From positions 1,265,001-1,329,000 of the forward strand of contig JBAJFG010000442.1 in assembly GCA_037903475.1 (NCBI GenBank): a DNA stretch of 64,000 bases, read 5' to 3'. The notes beneath the pieces are model-generated. The model worked only from the letters and a program-made list of their open reading frames with translations, was not told the origin of the DNA and ran no database searches. This document shows positions 24,621 to 36,576 of the stretch, piece after piece. This DNA comes from Ancylostoma caninum. Taxonomy: Eukaryota; Nematoda; Chromadorea; Rhabditida; Ancylostomatidae. Made by a program: the position numbers and the translations under genes. How positions within the stretch are numbered: position 1 is the stretch's first letter; each line of letters begins with the position of its first letter.

Positions 24621-24825
24621 CATCATATGAATCCTGCGACATATAGTCAAAAGGCGTTCCAAAATACATTGTATCCGGAAGCCTTTCCATATCATATCGT
24701 ATTCATCGTCTCATATCGTATAACATCACATGACTCCTGCGACATATAGTCAAAAGGCGTTCCAAAGCGCATTATATCCGGAAGGCTTTCCATATCATAT
24801 CATATTCATCGTCTCATATCGTATT
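24620..24825 (+). repeat. 103-bp tandem duplication upstream of receptor B
   Basis: Two head-to-tail copies share CTGCGACATATAGTCAAAAG and TTTCCATATCATATC with few changes. The homologous place upstream of receptor C has only one, shorter copy, so the duplication arose after the B/C split. It lies 60-260 bp before the ATG and could affect transcription. Confidence 0.7.
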
Positions 24826-24882
24826 CATCAATACCTAGAGGTTCCTGAGAAAATTGCAGGTACACAAGGAAAATCGACATAA

Positions 24883-27800
24883 ATGAACAATACAGAAGAA
24901 ACCGTTTCATTCTTATTCCGGCTCAATCCCAACATTGAACACGTTACTATCGGCACAATCTATGCAGGACTTGCACTGCCCATTCTCCCATTATATGTTG
25001 TACTTATATACGTGAGTTTATCAATTGCAGCTGATCTACCTACTATATTCTTGAGAGTTCATACGTTTCACCACTTTCATTTCATTCCGCTGGTAGTTCC
25101 TTGTTTTGTATATGAGATAGTGGAGTTTGGACGAAATTACTTGCGCAACTAACTCAAAACAAATACAATTTCCTATAAGAAGTCATTTCTGGTAAACATA
25201 TCTAGTAGTTTACATGTAGATAATTTAGATAGCTCTAATCATAATTAAGATGTCAGATAGCTCTAATAGAAGGAATAGGATTGCTTTGGCTTACATTCTT
25301 CTATGCCAGCTTAATACATGAATTCTGAGATATAATCCTAACGGAATTTTTCATTGTGCAGTGAAGGCTGCGCTTGTCTAAATTGTACTAGAATGAATCG
25401 ACCTTCTTAGTCTGGCTACTGTTGGAATGCACACCATGTTTATTTCTCTCTGGAAAATTGGGTCAAAAGCATCTGTTGTGCTTGAACCATTGCACAAAGT
25501 AGAATGTCAATTTATTCTGCGAGAACCGCGCGTCATTTAGCTTCCGAGCGCGAGTTTCTCCGCTGAGAGAGAACATTCAGGGCTAGAATTCAGACAGTGA
25601 TGCTAAATGTTGTTATTTTCTTCGTTTCTTCAATGGATCCCCGCCTAGAAAATTGTAGAAGAGTTGTTAATCAGTGAGTGGTCTACAAACTGGCTCTCAT
25701 AACTCGAACTCAGATAATATCCGGTACAGTTTTAGCATTAGGAGACTGGTGCCCTTTTGCTTTTCTTGTTTTGATGTAAATTTCGACACCCCTTTAATAA
25801 GTTTGGTTCGCAATTCAAGCTATTTTTCTCTCACCACAAGGTGTGCAACAACTCTCACGCATGAGGATCTGACGTGAGTATATCTCACATGTTTTCTAAA
25901 CACATGTCTGGCTTTTTCTGCGCAAATATTTAGCTATCAAATAACAAACCTCTAATTTTGTGAGGCAATTAATTCGACAAAGAATATTTTTTAAATGTTG
26001 TTTCTTGATCTCTTGTTTCATTTCAATGTGACTTAGTTGCAAAATCTACTTAAACAGTATTGAACCTAGAAACCTGTAATACTTCCTATAAGGAAGTTTT
26101 TATGATGGAGCGTTTCATCAATGGTTTGTGAAGTAAAGAAGAAAAAGAAGCTTAGAGATGTGCTCGATGTTCGATCGGGTGTGTCACCCTAATTTTCTAG
26201 TAAATCTGCGGAAATATGTATAAGGATCTGAGTGGAATGCCTCGAAAACTGTTTTCGAATGGTTAACCAGGGTTTTGTTGAAAATCATTATTAAGGTACT
26301 GGCAACTGACAAAGAGCTCGTTGCCAACAATCTTCACCGGCTGTCTAATCAGCTTAATTTTGTTGATTTTGGGCAGGTCCTACTTCATGTTGTGGTGACT
26401 TTTTTTATAATCTTTCCGAATATGGAAAGAGAGTACCAAGTCATTGCACGGGTAAGTGCTACCAAATGAGTATTTTGCAGCTCTGGCAATGTTACGTATG
26501 TATTTTTAGACTGCTGTGTGTACACTTAATTCTCTTTGGTTGGCGATGTATCCTATCATGTCCGCATTGTCAATAAGTCGTATTCTTGTAGTGAAAGAAA
26601 TAATATCCCCCAACAAGTTCCCAGTGTACTTGAAGGTACAATTAAAAGTTATCTTACTTTGAAAACATTCTACAATTTTCACGGAACAGAGTGGCATAGA
26701 GAAGCATCCTTGAGACTAGCAATTTGTTCAGATATTCGTTCCAGGCATTCATTGTGATTGGATGGCTGTATACGATAGGTGTTTGGCTCTGGGGATGTTT
26801 CACTCAAAATATGATCATAAGCGGAGTCGGCCTGGCATACGATCTAACTAAGTTTGCTGCCCCGACACTATCACAACTTGAATGGTACTTGTGCGTTCCT
26901 TCGCTTATAGTAACATGCGGCGCTTATTTCGTTATTGTTTTACATATGCAAGCGGTGAGTTGTATAAAAAGTGAAGCTTTGTTAACACCTTGTGATATAA
27001 GAATTTCTGACTGGGAATGGGCCAACTGTTTCGAAATCTAGTGGGAACCCATCCTAATGCTGACCGCCGGTGCACCCAGGATTCCATATGGGATCCGTAC
27101 TAGGCTGATTTCGCCAACTTGTGCGCCGACGCACCCACGAGGCCATAGTAGACCCGTCCCAGACCGATTTTGTAAGTTTGAGAGCAGGTGTTCCTGTAGA
27201 ATAAGAATAAGAAGGTCAAACGAAGTAAAGGAGGATCCCGGTGTACTCTCTACCGGCTCATCTTAGTGCTGGTACGATTAGAAGCTCTCAGGAATCAGGA
27301 ACCTCATCCGGAAGCTGGGTCCCGGCGCGTTACTTCTTGCCCGCCGAAAATTCGTAGGCGATGACGTGGAAGGCTCTTAGTGAGCTGGCCGGAACCACTA
27401 GAGCTTCCGGATGGAATAGTCGGAAGCACACAGGAACCCATTCGGAACAAACTCCGGAACATCGCAAATGTAAACAGACCGGTGACGATATCGTGGTTTT
27501 CCGCACAAATGAAAGACACAATTTCACTGATTTATGTGCAAAATGAACAGCGATCAAAACAACGTTGTAAATTCAGGCATGGAATAGAAGAAAGCTCCAC
27601 AAATATGGTATTCCCGCAAAAAAATGTGCATAGCGTTGACAGCTAGTCTTTCCCCCGGTCCCCGCACGGAGGTACGCGTGGCACAAACGTATGCATAGAA
27701 CCCCTAGCTGGAAATTGGAATAAGTGTTCAGAAATCTGTCACATTCACACATAAATTGATTGTCAATCATTATTGCACAGCACAGGGCCGCACATCTCAC

Positions 27801-29054
27801 TGTACTGAATTCCTTCGCTCTGGTAATTCATTCATCTTTCCCGCTCAGTTTCCGAATTTTCGCAGGGATACGAATTGCTGCTACACTGGTTTCGCGTGCA
27901 GAAATTTCTTTGAAAAATTCACGAATAGTGACTTCCAACTCAAGGTGAGCGTTGTTACGGGCCCGTCCACGATGCACCATCAAAGCAGTCGAAACAAGAG
28001 ACTTTCCTCAACTATCCTTTTTTTCTTCCCTAATATGGTGGTCGGCCTTAACCCACAATCCATCACAACGATGCTCAGATTTCTACCAACACGCCATCAG
28101 AAATATCATACGATTGGATCTTTATTGGATCTTCCCTAGGATAGACTACCTAGTTTATTGTAACATGTACCAATTACTGCCTCTGAAGGATCTCAGGATA
28201 GATATTGAGTATAATCACGAGCATTTGTGAATTCTGTTGCGTAGCATTTTTTGAAGCAGTCCGAAACTTCGGAATAGCAAACCGGTGGGAATACCAGTTG
28301 CAATTGCCTTTTCAGTATTTATATGTATAGGACGATTTTTCTCGCAATTTCTCTCGACGTGAAGTTCCCTCAACAAAACATTTTGTATTACACATCCAAT
28401 TAGAACTGCTTCTGCTCTATGGGCATCAATGGTTTTTTAATCTAGATCACTCTATGCTCACAGAATTCTTCTAGAACGACGATCAATGACTTGTGTTTAA
28501 GACAAAACGAAATGCGGGACATCTATCTTGGAGTCGGGAGGCAAAGATACTTTTCCAAGCCACTTTTCTGACGATATATATGTTAGCTTTGGTTGTTGTG
28601 TGGCACTATTCTGGTGAGTGTAATGAAAATTTAAACTACCTGGAATGTCTCGAAGGAAATTACGAGATAGAATGGGGAAAGGCAGATGAGTAGAGGTATT
28701 AATCACTCTCCGTTGACAGATCAGTGGCTGAAAACTGATGCTAGTATTGCTCTGCTACAAATCACTTGGATTTTATTTCTTTATTGCAATCCGATTTTGC
28801 TTATATCTCTCAATCCGTGAGTTGTGCTTCAAGTTGAATATTGCAAATGGACTACATTAACAACTGCGCATAGATGGTATTAATGTGCTACTTATGTGAG
28901 CAATGCTGATTCATTTAGTTTCAGGACAATCCGCAAAAAAGTGACTCAGTCGATTGCATGCTCACTGTTTTGTCATCCCACGCCAAGGGGAATTTCAACT
29001 TCGGTCAGCAAGAGCTCATTCGTCTGGCATAGAAGCAGTTTACGTGTTCGGTGA
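24883..29054 (+). CDS. Receptor B: nematode 7TM chemoreceptor-like protein, 319 aa, 7 exons
   Basis: Exons 24883-25011, 26296-26451, 26510-26635, 26745-26954, 28502-28613, 28720-28816 and 28925-29054 join in phase. Hydrophobic segments: TM1 IGTIYAGLALPILPLYVVLI (residues about 23-42), TM2 VDFGQVLLHVVVTFFIIF, TM3 SLWLAMYPIMSALSISRILV, TM4 AFIVIGWLYTIGVWLWGCF, TM5 YLCVPSLIVTCGAYFVIVL, TM6 ATFLTIYMLALVVVWHYS, TM7 WILFLYCNPILLISLNP, then TIRKK and a serine-rich tail. The ATG is fixed by alignment with C and by a stop in frame just upstream. Exons 2-6 have exactly the same lengths as in receptor A. Intron 1 is 1.3 kb and intron 4 is 1.5 kb, much longer than in A. Likely a chemosensory GPCR of a nematode-specific class; the ligand is unknown. 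No break is visible. Confidence 0.8.
27057..27540. other. GC-rich insertion specific to receptor B intron 4
   Basis: About 480 bp inside intron 4 of receptor B are richer in G and C than the rest and have no counterpart in C. Repeated CCGGAA and GCACCCA-type patches are seen, but no clear terminal repeats, so the element type is unknown. Confidence 0.4.
27541..28480 (+). other. Conserved intronic block, B copy
   Basis: This intron 4 block is about 90 percent identical by eye to 41040-41985 in receptor C, including a 127-codon plus-strand frame (27756-28139) matched by 155 codons in C. Neither reading frame matches a receptor exon and receptor A lacks the block. It may be a decayed transposon carried by the duplication or a nested non-coding gene. 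Flanking exons 4 and 5 splice in phase without it. Confidence 0.45.
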
Positions 29055-29640
29055 TGTAGATTGTGCTAGGAATGTTTTAAACTTGAAAGATTGTTACGTT
29101 ACCTTTCTAACCTAGTGCTATGCACCTTTTTTTACAAACACTATTCCTATCAATTGTACCTGGATTGGACGTTAATCACTCCCTCTGTCGTGAAACATCG
29201 GAGATTCTTTCCTAGTGCTCATTTTTTTTCTCTACCCTCCTCATATTTTCGTCCAGTTGCTCTACTTTTTTTTCTTGTCGCACAGCCACCTCGTTGTTTG
29301 CATCGTGCTCCTAATCAAGCATCTTTATTTCGAATATGAGCTGTCCTTATTATTCTATCGTGCACATAAATGAAATGAAATACTCCTGCGGTGTACGTGT
29401 TGTGCGACGTGACAGTCTTATAAAGAATTATGCAATTTCTTCTGGGTGGTCGGGAGTGATCGGATCGTCATAGTTTGAGAGATGGAGATGAAACAAATTT
29501 AGTTTATAGGTTATCAAAACAGGTCTATTCGATGTAAGTGTCGAAGCATCCGAAGTGCTCATCTAAGTTAGAATTTGAATACTTTGTTAGACGGAACTCC
29601 CAAGAAAACACACAATAGCAGGACGGTTCTTGCGTCATGG
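29055..29640 (+). other. 3' UTR and flank of receptor B, matched in C
   Basis: The sequence matches 42581-43225 behind receptor C (for example CTAGTGCTATGCA, GGACGTTAAT versus GGGCGAGAAT, ATACTCCTGCGGT). In C an AATAAA lies at 42916; the B counterpart reads CATAAA near 29365. Open frames here shift between the copies and are not genes. Confidence 0.5.
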
Positions 29641-29658
29641 ATTTGTTTGGTATATTGA

Positions 29659-30500
29659 TTTGCTTCATTTTTAGGTATTACAAGAGTAATGCTCAGGCGG
29701 AATGTTTGGGGAAAACAGTATGACAAAGTATGGTGTTGTCGTGAAGAATTTCGTTCCGGCACAGCCCGAATTATCCCATCGCCGCCTCCCATCCCACGTG
29801 TCCATTACCCAGAACAGCCTCATCACCAGCCAAGCAAGCACATGTCCCGTTGTTGATCATCGCTCCCCCTATCTGGTTCGCTATTAGAAACCAATAAGTA
29901 TTCTTGGCGAAACCTCTTTTGCTGAGGGAAACACGTAAGAGACAAGTTTGAGCCATGGGGATAGATGCCGTGGTGCCAGCAAGTTATCGAATATAAGAGC
30001 AGACGTTATCACACATCCAATCAAAACACGGCAATCCAATATCGTAATTCATCCGCTTCTATTCAAATAGGATGAGAAGAGATGGAATCATATGAAGTGA
30101 CTGGCATGCCTTAAACGCCCGCAACGGCTAACATCTTACATATTGTCCACGAACGCTTACCATCCACGCGCACAACGCCGGTCTCTTTTGCCTTTTGAGG
30201 TTGGAAAAAACTCCGATTGTAGTTTCTAAGATGGTTTGAGCAAGTCAGTCCCTTCCGACTTCTTTAAGTTCAAGCAGTAGGGTTCTATCCATGAAAAGAG
30301 CGAAGACAGCAGTTTTTTGTGTACGTTTCGGGACACGACACGCGGAGTGCTAATTATTCGGGAACCGTAGTATGTTTGTGAAGAGTTTGCTCCATGTGAG
30401 ACCTTCTCTAACTCTTTGCGACAATCAGTTAGAAAGACGGATTCACTCCAAGTCCTTGAGTTCACTTAAGCGGAGAGGCCGAACTGAAGCAATCACTAAT
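29659..30500 (-). mobile_element. Inverted-repeat-bounded element X, copy 1
   Basis: It starts TTGATTTGCTTC and ends with a near complement (GAAGCAATCAC, about 30490). About 600 bp (29660-30270) match 45640-46250 in reverse orientation. The remaining part (30270-30490) is open for 79 codons on the minus strand (30226-30465), without a recognised domain. The type is not identified; the terminal repeats suggest a DNA transposon. It sits at the same place behind receptor B as the related block behind C. Confidence 0.5.
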
Positions 30501-30731
30501 TAATCCTTGAGTTGATCTGTTTCAATTATATGAAGGTCGCTCGAAAAATATAGAACGAGTTGAACTTCCGATTCTACCAAGTGAAGTAGTGGCACTAAAG
30601 CCAACTCAGATTGGAATCAATAGAAGGATCGCAACAATATTGGGGCCCCTCTTTATCGACGATGTTGCGATAAGTGTAAGTATCAAATGAAGGCGCTGCG
30701 AACAGTTCTGAATTTTTCGTAAGTGAACAGA

Positions 30732-30880
30732 CTAATGTTCACTAGCACGTGTTCCATACCTGGACAACAGACTAGCACGTGTTCCATATGATCCTATATA
30801 TCCATACATACATATGATCCATATATATCCATATGATCCTATATATCCATACAACAGACTAGCACGTGTTCCATATCTGG
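30732..30880. repeat. Short tandem repeats (CATATGATCCTATATATC; AGCACGTGTTCCATA)
   Basis: AGCACGTGTTCCATA occurs three times, and CATATGATCC/TATATATCC units alternate between them. Simple local expansion; no coding value. Confidence 0.7.
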
Positions 30881-30911
30881 AACCGAGAAAATTGCAGCAT
30901 TTAAGCAGTGG

Positions 30912-33260
30912 GTGCTCTCTGCCTGTACGTGCCACTAACCTGGAGGAGCCCTCTGGGCATGTCTAATATTTTGGACACTGTAGATGCTCACGTTCATTTA
31001 TTTCCCGTTGGCAGGTCATTGTCTGAGAGACTTGTTCTGATCAAAGATGAGTGAGTTGTAATACAAACCCGAAAATAAATAGGAAAATGCTAATCGCTCT
31101 TTTTTTCACAACTCTGGCTTGTCACAACGGCTTTACTTACATTGTAGCTGAGCACTTTGTTAGCAATCGTGCCTTGCGATAAAAACGACATTTATTTATT
31201 GAAGTCATTCTTGACGCAATCCGGTCGCGCTCTTTGCTTGAATCTTGCATTTTGATTTACCAAGAGAAGCATTGTTCTGGTTTCATCTGATGTGGCTCCT
31301 TGGAAGGGACCTCATTCTGGAAAAAAGTTTGTTCCTTCTATGTGGATTGTTTAAATTCAGAAATGACTATTTCTAAAACGTGTCTATTGTTGTTGGAGCT
31401 TTTGCAGCCACATAATCAGAGAGCTGCACGAGGTCTAACCGCAAGTGAATTGGAGCTTGAAATAACATGGCGTTATATGTATGTAACATAAAACATACAA
31501 TAGTTATGCATACGACTTCTGCCCAGCAATCTCAAGGAGGATGGACTGTTAAACAGAGTTCCAAGCGCATGATTTCTGCTAATGCGCTTATTCTAGCATT
31601 TGTGGCGAAAGGTAGAACTGGTGCACAAATAGTGATTACAGAGAATCTGTAGAGTTATATCGTGTTTTAATGGATTACTAGGTTGGTCCGAAGGTTTTGC
31701 ACCAAGATATCTTTTAGCACATAGAATTCCACAGAGTTTGAATCAAAATGTCCCTATATGTGAAGTGTAGCATACACCTAGCAGCGGGTGTACAATAATC
31801 AGCAGACATCTCGAAGCGCTGCATTACAGAAAACTGATGACGGTTGGGTCCCACACTAACTGAGTGCCTTGCAAGACTGTGTCCATGAAAACCTGTTGAC
31901 AAGTAAAAAATTCTACAAAAAATACCATCTGAAATAGAAAAACTAGCCTCACTATATTCTATTAACTGAATACCTGTGAAATAAGCAGCTAAAATACAAG
32001 TTAAAATTATACTATTAGTACAACTTTTATTACTTAACAATCTATGATGAGCCCACGTTACAGAGGAGAGACTTTCTCCGCCAACTCATTATTGGAGAAG
32101 AATGTTGGGTGCTGTATGCTAACAATACACGAGAGGAATGTTGATTCCCTCTTGGCGAACCATCTCTGAAACAGCCGGAAGGAGAATGGCACGAAAGAAG
32201 GTTTTCCTGTGTTGTCGGAGGAATTCCTAGCGAATACTGTATCGAGAAGTGCTGACACCAGGGCCACCGTGACTGTCTAGTTCTACTCTTCTCAACTACA
32301 GAGAATGGCAGACGCAACTCGCCTGGAGCAGGGAAAAATTGACCATGTTGCGCCACTTCATGACAACGCCCGACCTCACTTGACAAAGCCTACCCGCCAA
32401 AAAATTGCCGAACTAGGCTGAGAAATTCTACCACACCATGCTTGTTCTTCTGATCCCCGTCTGAATACTACTTGTTCGGAGCTTTAAAACTGCATCTTCG
32501 AGAAAAGAAATTTGATGATCGGACCAAACCGAGAAGTGAGATTTCAGGCTTCTTGGACTCGCAGCTGCCAGAGTTCTTGACTTCTTAAGCTGTTGCTCTA
32601 GTGAAGCAGTGGCCACACCTCGTGGATCATGAAGGCAGTTATTTTGTTGATTACATCTATTCACAATGAACTTAGCACTCTTTGAAAAGAGTATGAAATT
32701 AGGTGCAAGACTTTCGGACCAACCTAATATTTGCATTTTCGTTTTTTTTTGGTCGCTATGACAATATGATCTGCAAAATAAAGTGCTCAAAAGGACTTTT
32801 GATGCGCAGATGGTACTCAAGCACAAGGAAAGTTCCACCCATTTGTACCTGCTGTTTTCCGACGAAACCGATTATGCAAAACATGGGATGGAGAGACTAC
32901 TTCCGTTAAATGCTCTCACTAGAGCCAATCGTAACCCAACTTGCTTGCCTTTCCACTAGAAAAGGGTCCAGTAGCCAATGTATGGATGCGATATGGGAAG
33001 CTACACAATGACTGTAAAAGGACATAAACGGGACTGAGTAAAAATTAACTGTGGCCCTCGAAATGTGGGACTTGGTATTCATATCCAAGCAAGCTATGTA
33101 TGAAAATGTCTCGTTTCGGTTCTTGCAATATGTTCTCTATCTGGGTTTTGCATAATCGTCTCGTGCTCGTAGTTAGCGAGGCGATACCTGATCTCGAACT
33201 GCTGTCAAAATCTGTTTTTTTTTCTGCTGTATCAAACTAGAATTGCGGAGCGAATCAATG
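30912..33260 (+). repeat. Segmental duplicate pair 2, copy 1
   Basis: Blocks from about 30912 to 31675 and from 32735 to 33260 match 58110-60150 in order and orientation (for example TTGGAGCTTTTGCAGCCA, ATAGTTATGCATACGACTTC, GGTCGCTATGACAATATGAT). A mariner fills the gap here. I could not recognise a gene inside: the open frames (31300-31652) are only partly conserved in the other copy. Confidence 0.65.
31681..32724 (+). mobile_element. Mariner element, 1044 bp, dead copy with TA duplication
   Basis: Ends GGTTGGTCCGAAGGTTTTGC and the complement of GGTTGGTCCGAAAGTCTTGC lie between TA at 31679 and TA at 32725. On the plus strand are [14 protein letters not shown] (32070), MARKKVFLC (32185), the second catalytic motif LHDNARPH (32365), KPTRQKIAELG followed by a stop, EILPHHA and, near the end, REKKFDDR and EGSYFVDY. 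That is the mariner D,D34D layout, with the first acidic residue region degraded and several stops and frameshifts. The paralogous segment near 59660 is the empty site. Confidence 0.85.
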
Positions 33261-33542
33261 CATCTGGAAGCACCAAAAATCTCTACTAAAGGCTTGCGCT
33301 ATACTTTATGGCTCTGCCTCATTTTACCAACGCGACTCAGTAAGCAGGAATAGTTTTGATACAGACCCATTGAATAAAGCATAATTCAGAAGAGAAAAAA
33401 AAACCCTCGTCGGATGCTTATAACTAAGCTAGCAGACCTTGTACGAAAGTTTATGCCCCCCTCCCCTGTACAGTTATAATATTATAGCCCAGAACGATGT
33501 TCATGTAATACTCATATTCTGAACTACTTACAACACCAACCG

Positions 33543-33706
33543 ATGAGTGGGAAGACCGGTGTTCGTTCGTCAGGTGCACCACCGTCGTCAGCCGCCGATG
33601 GAACGGGCCAGATCATCAAGCAGGCTCATGCTGACCTGGTTGTGTGGTGCTTCTATCCACATGGTGCTGCTACCCCAATATCAGATGGTACTGATGATAT
33701 AAATTA
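33543..33706 (+). CDS. Hypothetical GC-rich coding exon, 5' part
   Basis: From the ATG at 33543 a frame with high GC, codon-like composition and no low-complexity runs (MSGKTGVRSSGAPPSS, later LVVWCFYPHGAAT) runs to the start of a MITE. It looks like a first exon that may end at GATG/gtactg near 33688. No match is recognised. The composition contrasts with the AT-rich surroundings. The next exon was not found. Confidence 0.3.
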
Positions 33707-34608
33707 CAGGGTGGTCCAAAATTAAGGAGACACGCAAAAAGGTTCATATCTGACGTTTGAAAACGAGTTCGCAATTTAGTTTCCAATTCAATATTTTTCA
33801 CTCTACAGTGAACAAAATCATCACATCTCACGATTTCTCTAGAAAACACGTGAATTCGAATTAGTGGCCTGCTTTGGCGCGGAAGTGCAGTCTTCCTAGA
33901 TAACCTGCCCTTTCTAAAAGCGTTAACTCCAAGGATTAAACAATTCGTATGAGAGTTAAGTCAGTTTTTGTCCTCGAATGAATATCATAACGAGAAATCT
34001 GCTCGAATGAGTACTGAAAATAAGATTTATAAGGAAGCGGACATGACTTCCTACGCAAAAACAGAGCAAAAACGGGGACTAGGAGGACTGCTTCTGGTGC
34101 TTTTTCACTTTTTAGGGAGGGGACTGGGACTTATTAGGCTCATCAACTTCCAGTCTCAAAGTTCTGAGAGAGGTATTTCGCCCCACAATTCATTTAATAA
34201 CGGTGATTAGAATTAAAAAGCACCCAAAGCCTGCGTTGAATTTCAGCGTATCCGCACGAAATTCTAGATCTCATAACCAAGGTAGGTGGCCATTCACATG
34301 GACATTAACTTTTTTCTGTTTCCCACACCTTGTACTTTTCGATGTACTGCTTAGTGTGCCTCTTGTAAAATTTTACACATTAGCACAACATGCGCGCCAA
34401 GCCTAAACAAAAAATGTAATTGCGTGGTAAAACTAAGCTTCACTGACGGCCTAGCTGTCCCTAAAAATCATAGTGTTAGGTAATGTTTTGGAAGAAGCCG
34501 TGCAGTTGAATAAATGAACAGCAAAAGATTGGATGCAAAACGCCTAATCTCGAGATAAGTTGAAAAACGCGCATTGCGCCCTTGTCTCCGTAATTTTGGA
34601 CCACCCTG
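33707..34608. mobile_element. Tc1/mariner-type non-autonomous element, 902 bp
   Basis: Ends CAGGGTGGTCCAAAATTAAG and the complement of CAGGGTGGTCCAAAATTACG, 26 bp with one mismatch, are flanked by TA on both sides. Internal open frames (33968-34210, 34203-34406) do not resemble transposases. Its length and end type match the element at 6783-7682. Confidence 0.82.
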
Positions 34609-34877
34609 TATATTACACATGTGAGAAAGTGCCAATTTCTGTTATTCATCTTGCGGCAAAATTATTGTAATTACTGATTTTGAGGTAATGTCTATTCGTG
34701 AACTTTTTTTTTCACGTCTCTGAGTAGATAAAAATAATGAAAAGTATACAATAGGCGATGAATTTTCACATTTTCGAGTGTCCCAGACAAGAAAGAAAGC
34801 AAATAGTAAATAGCGGGATATAAACGACTCTTAATAATAATCCACCTGGGAGGAGAACCGTATACCCACAAGGACAT

Positions 34878-35120
34878 TCAGCTTATATCGACTAGTTGCA
34901 TGAGTTCATAGAGCTCAATACTAGGAATAATCAAAGCACTATTCTGGTCTTCTCGTGATCCGTGGGCAAAGTTGAAAAACCCTAACAATAATCGTAATGT
35001 CAAACTTCCGGTAAACCTCGGCATTACAACTATTCTCTGGAGGTTCTGAGCCCACGATGTTATCAATTGATTTATTGGCTGACGTTTCGACAAGATGCCT
35101 TCTTTGGAGCGTTAAATAAG
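34878..35120 (-). mobile_element. Possible Penelope-like element terminal fragment
   Basis: On the minus strand the sequence around 35081-35110 contains AAGGCATCTTGTCGAAACG, a GAAGGC-loop-GTCGAAAC arrangement like that found in terminal repeats of Penelope-like elements and some other retroelements. A similar arrangement ends the GIY-YIG fragment at 58641-58670. No coding part is preserved here. Confidence 0.3.
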
Positions 35121-35639
35121 CAATTCAATGTACGATCTACTATGCCAAACGTCTCCATATTCCCAGAGAGTGATTTTTTTGCGCATCTCAACCCAAAGAC
35201 GAGCAATCAAGACCAATTTCGGGTACGTGTTGAGGCTCTATAGGCTCTCTCTGCCTTTCGCTCACCACGGGCACAGAGTCAATTGTAACTTGATTAAAAA
35301 ATAAAACTTTAATTCCGTCCGGCTTTTCAAACTGGGTATAGAAGTCTTGTATCTACACATGGAAAGAAGTGAAATGGTGGTTTGAATCAATCACTCTTCT
35401 CTTCAACATACTGTTGTGAAGGCTATCAGAGCACTCTCCATGCCAGATAGGGCCAGAAACAAACCATAAAATTTTTCGAAAATTTCATTTCATCGAACCT
35501 CGAGAATAGAACAGGCCTCGAAATTTTTTCAAGAGTAAACAACACAAATCGGAGAAAATCCGCAGGGGAAGTGCATGCATCATTCTTGTGATTAACATGT
35601 ATCCTTTTTTTCACGGATTTTCACGCCTATTGGCGAGTT

Positions 35640-36540
35640 TTGCTCCCCATAGCAAAACGCACGCAAATACAAATACACGCAAATAATAAAATCACATTCC
35701 CACTCGATTCGATGAAATGGAGTAATATAGGAACGAAATTGTTTCCAAAAGTGCTGTATTTTGAGCTCTACATGCAATGAGTGAGTTCCACCCAGAAACA
35801 TTTTTTGGGAAGTAGAGTAGATGTAAGAAAGGGTGCATCATGCCTCACCACATTCTCGAGTGCCCTCATAGCTCATCCCAAGCTTGGAATATGGGTTGGG
35901 TTTTTTAATTGTCATCAGTTGATCACCCAAAATTGGCAGTGTGCTAGATGTGTATGTGTATTCCTGTTCACGCTCACCTGCCCTCCCTCCATCCCACCCC
36001 ACTGTATAGGTGACATCCCATACAAATTCTACTGCTATTAGGTCATCAAATTGTAGGTAAGGTGGCGCTTCTCACAAAAGAGGTTGATTCAAGCCGACCA
36101 ATTCGTCATTTATCCCCTCTCATGATAGTATCATGTGTGCTCCAATGCTGCTGGCGTTGCGGTGAAATCTCAGGTTGCGATGTGTTTTCCACAGGAGCTT
36201 GGCATAATCAGAGTCTGTGAAAACACACATATGACTCCTACGTTATATTATCAGAAGGCGTTCCAAAACACAGCGTATAAAGCTTTCCATATCATATCAT
36301 ATCGCTCCCTGCATTCAGGAAATTGGCCTTAGTCAAAACTCGCCCACTGGCTTCCTAGAGTCAATACTTCTATTGCACTCGTACATTCCCTACGTATTTA
36401 CTATGTACATATGTGATATATGACACGCGTTCATGAACTATGTATTTTCCACCGCTTGAGCTTTTGTTTACGCCTTCAAATAGATAAATAAACAAATACT
36501 CATGGTCTCATATCGTATTCATCACTTCTTAGAAGTTCCT
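35640..36540 (+). promoter_or_regulatory. Upstream block of receptor C, conserved with receptor B
   Basis: This aligns to 24030-24850 before receptor B, with a C-specific insertion of about 180 bp at 36320-36500. The 5' end of the transcribed region is marked by a shared AAAATTGCAG acceptor ending at 36553, 23 bases before the ATG. Confidence 0.4.
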
Positions 36541-36576
36541 GAGAAAATTGCAGGTACACTAGGAAGACCGCCAAAA

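Noticed and set aside
36502..36576. Upstream in-frame start for receptor C
   Set aside because: Codons before 36577 are open in C only; in B the same region has a stop directly before the ATG, and a conserved acceptor lies 23 bases upstream of the ATG in both.
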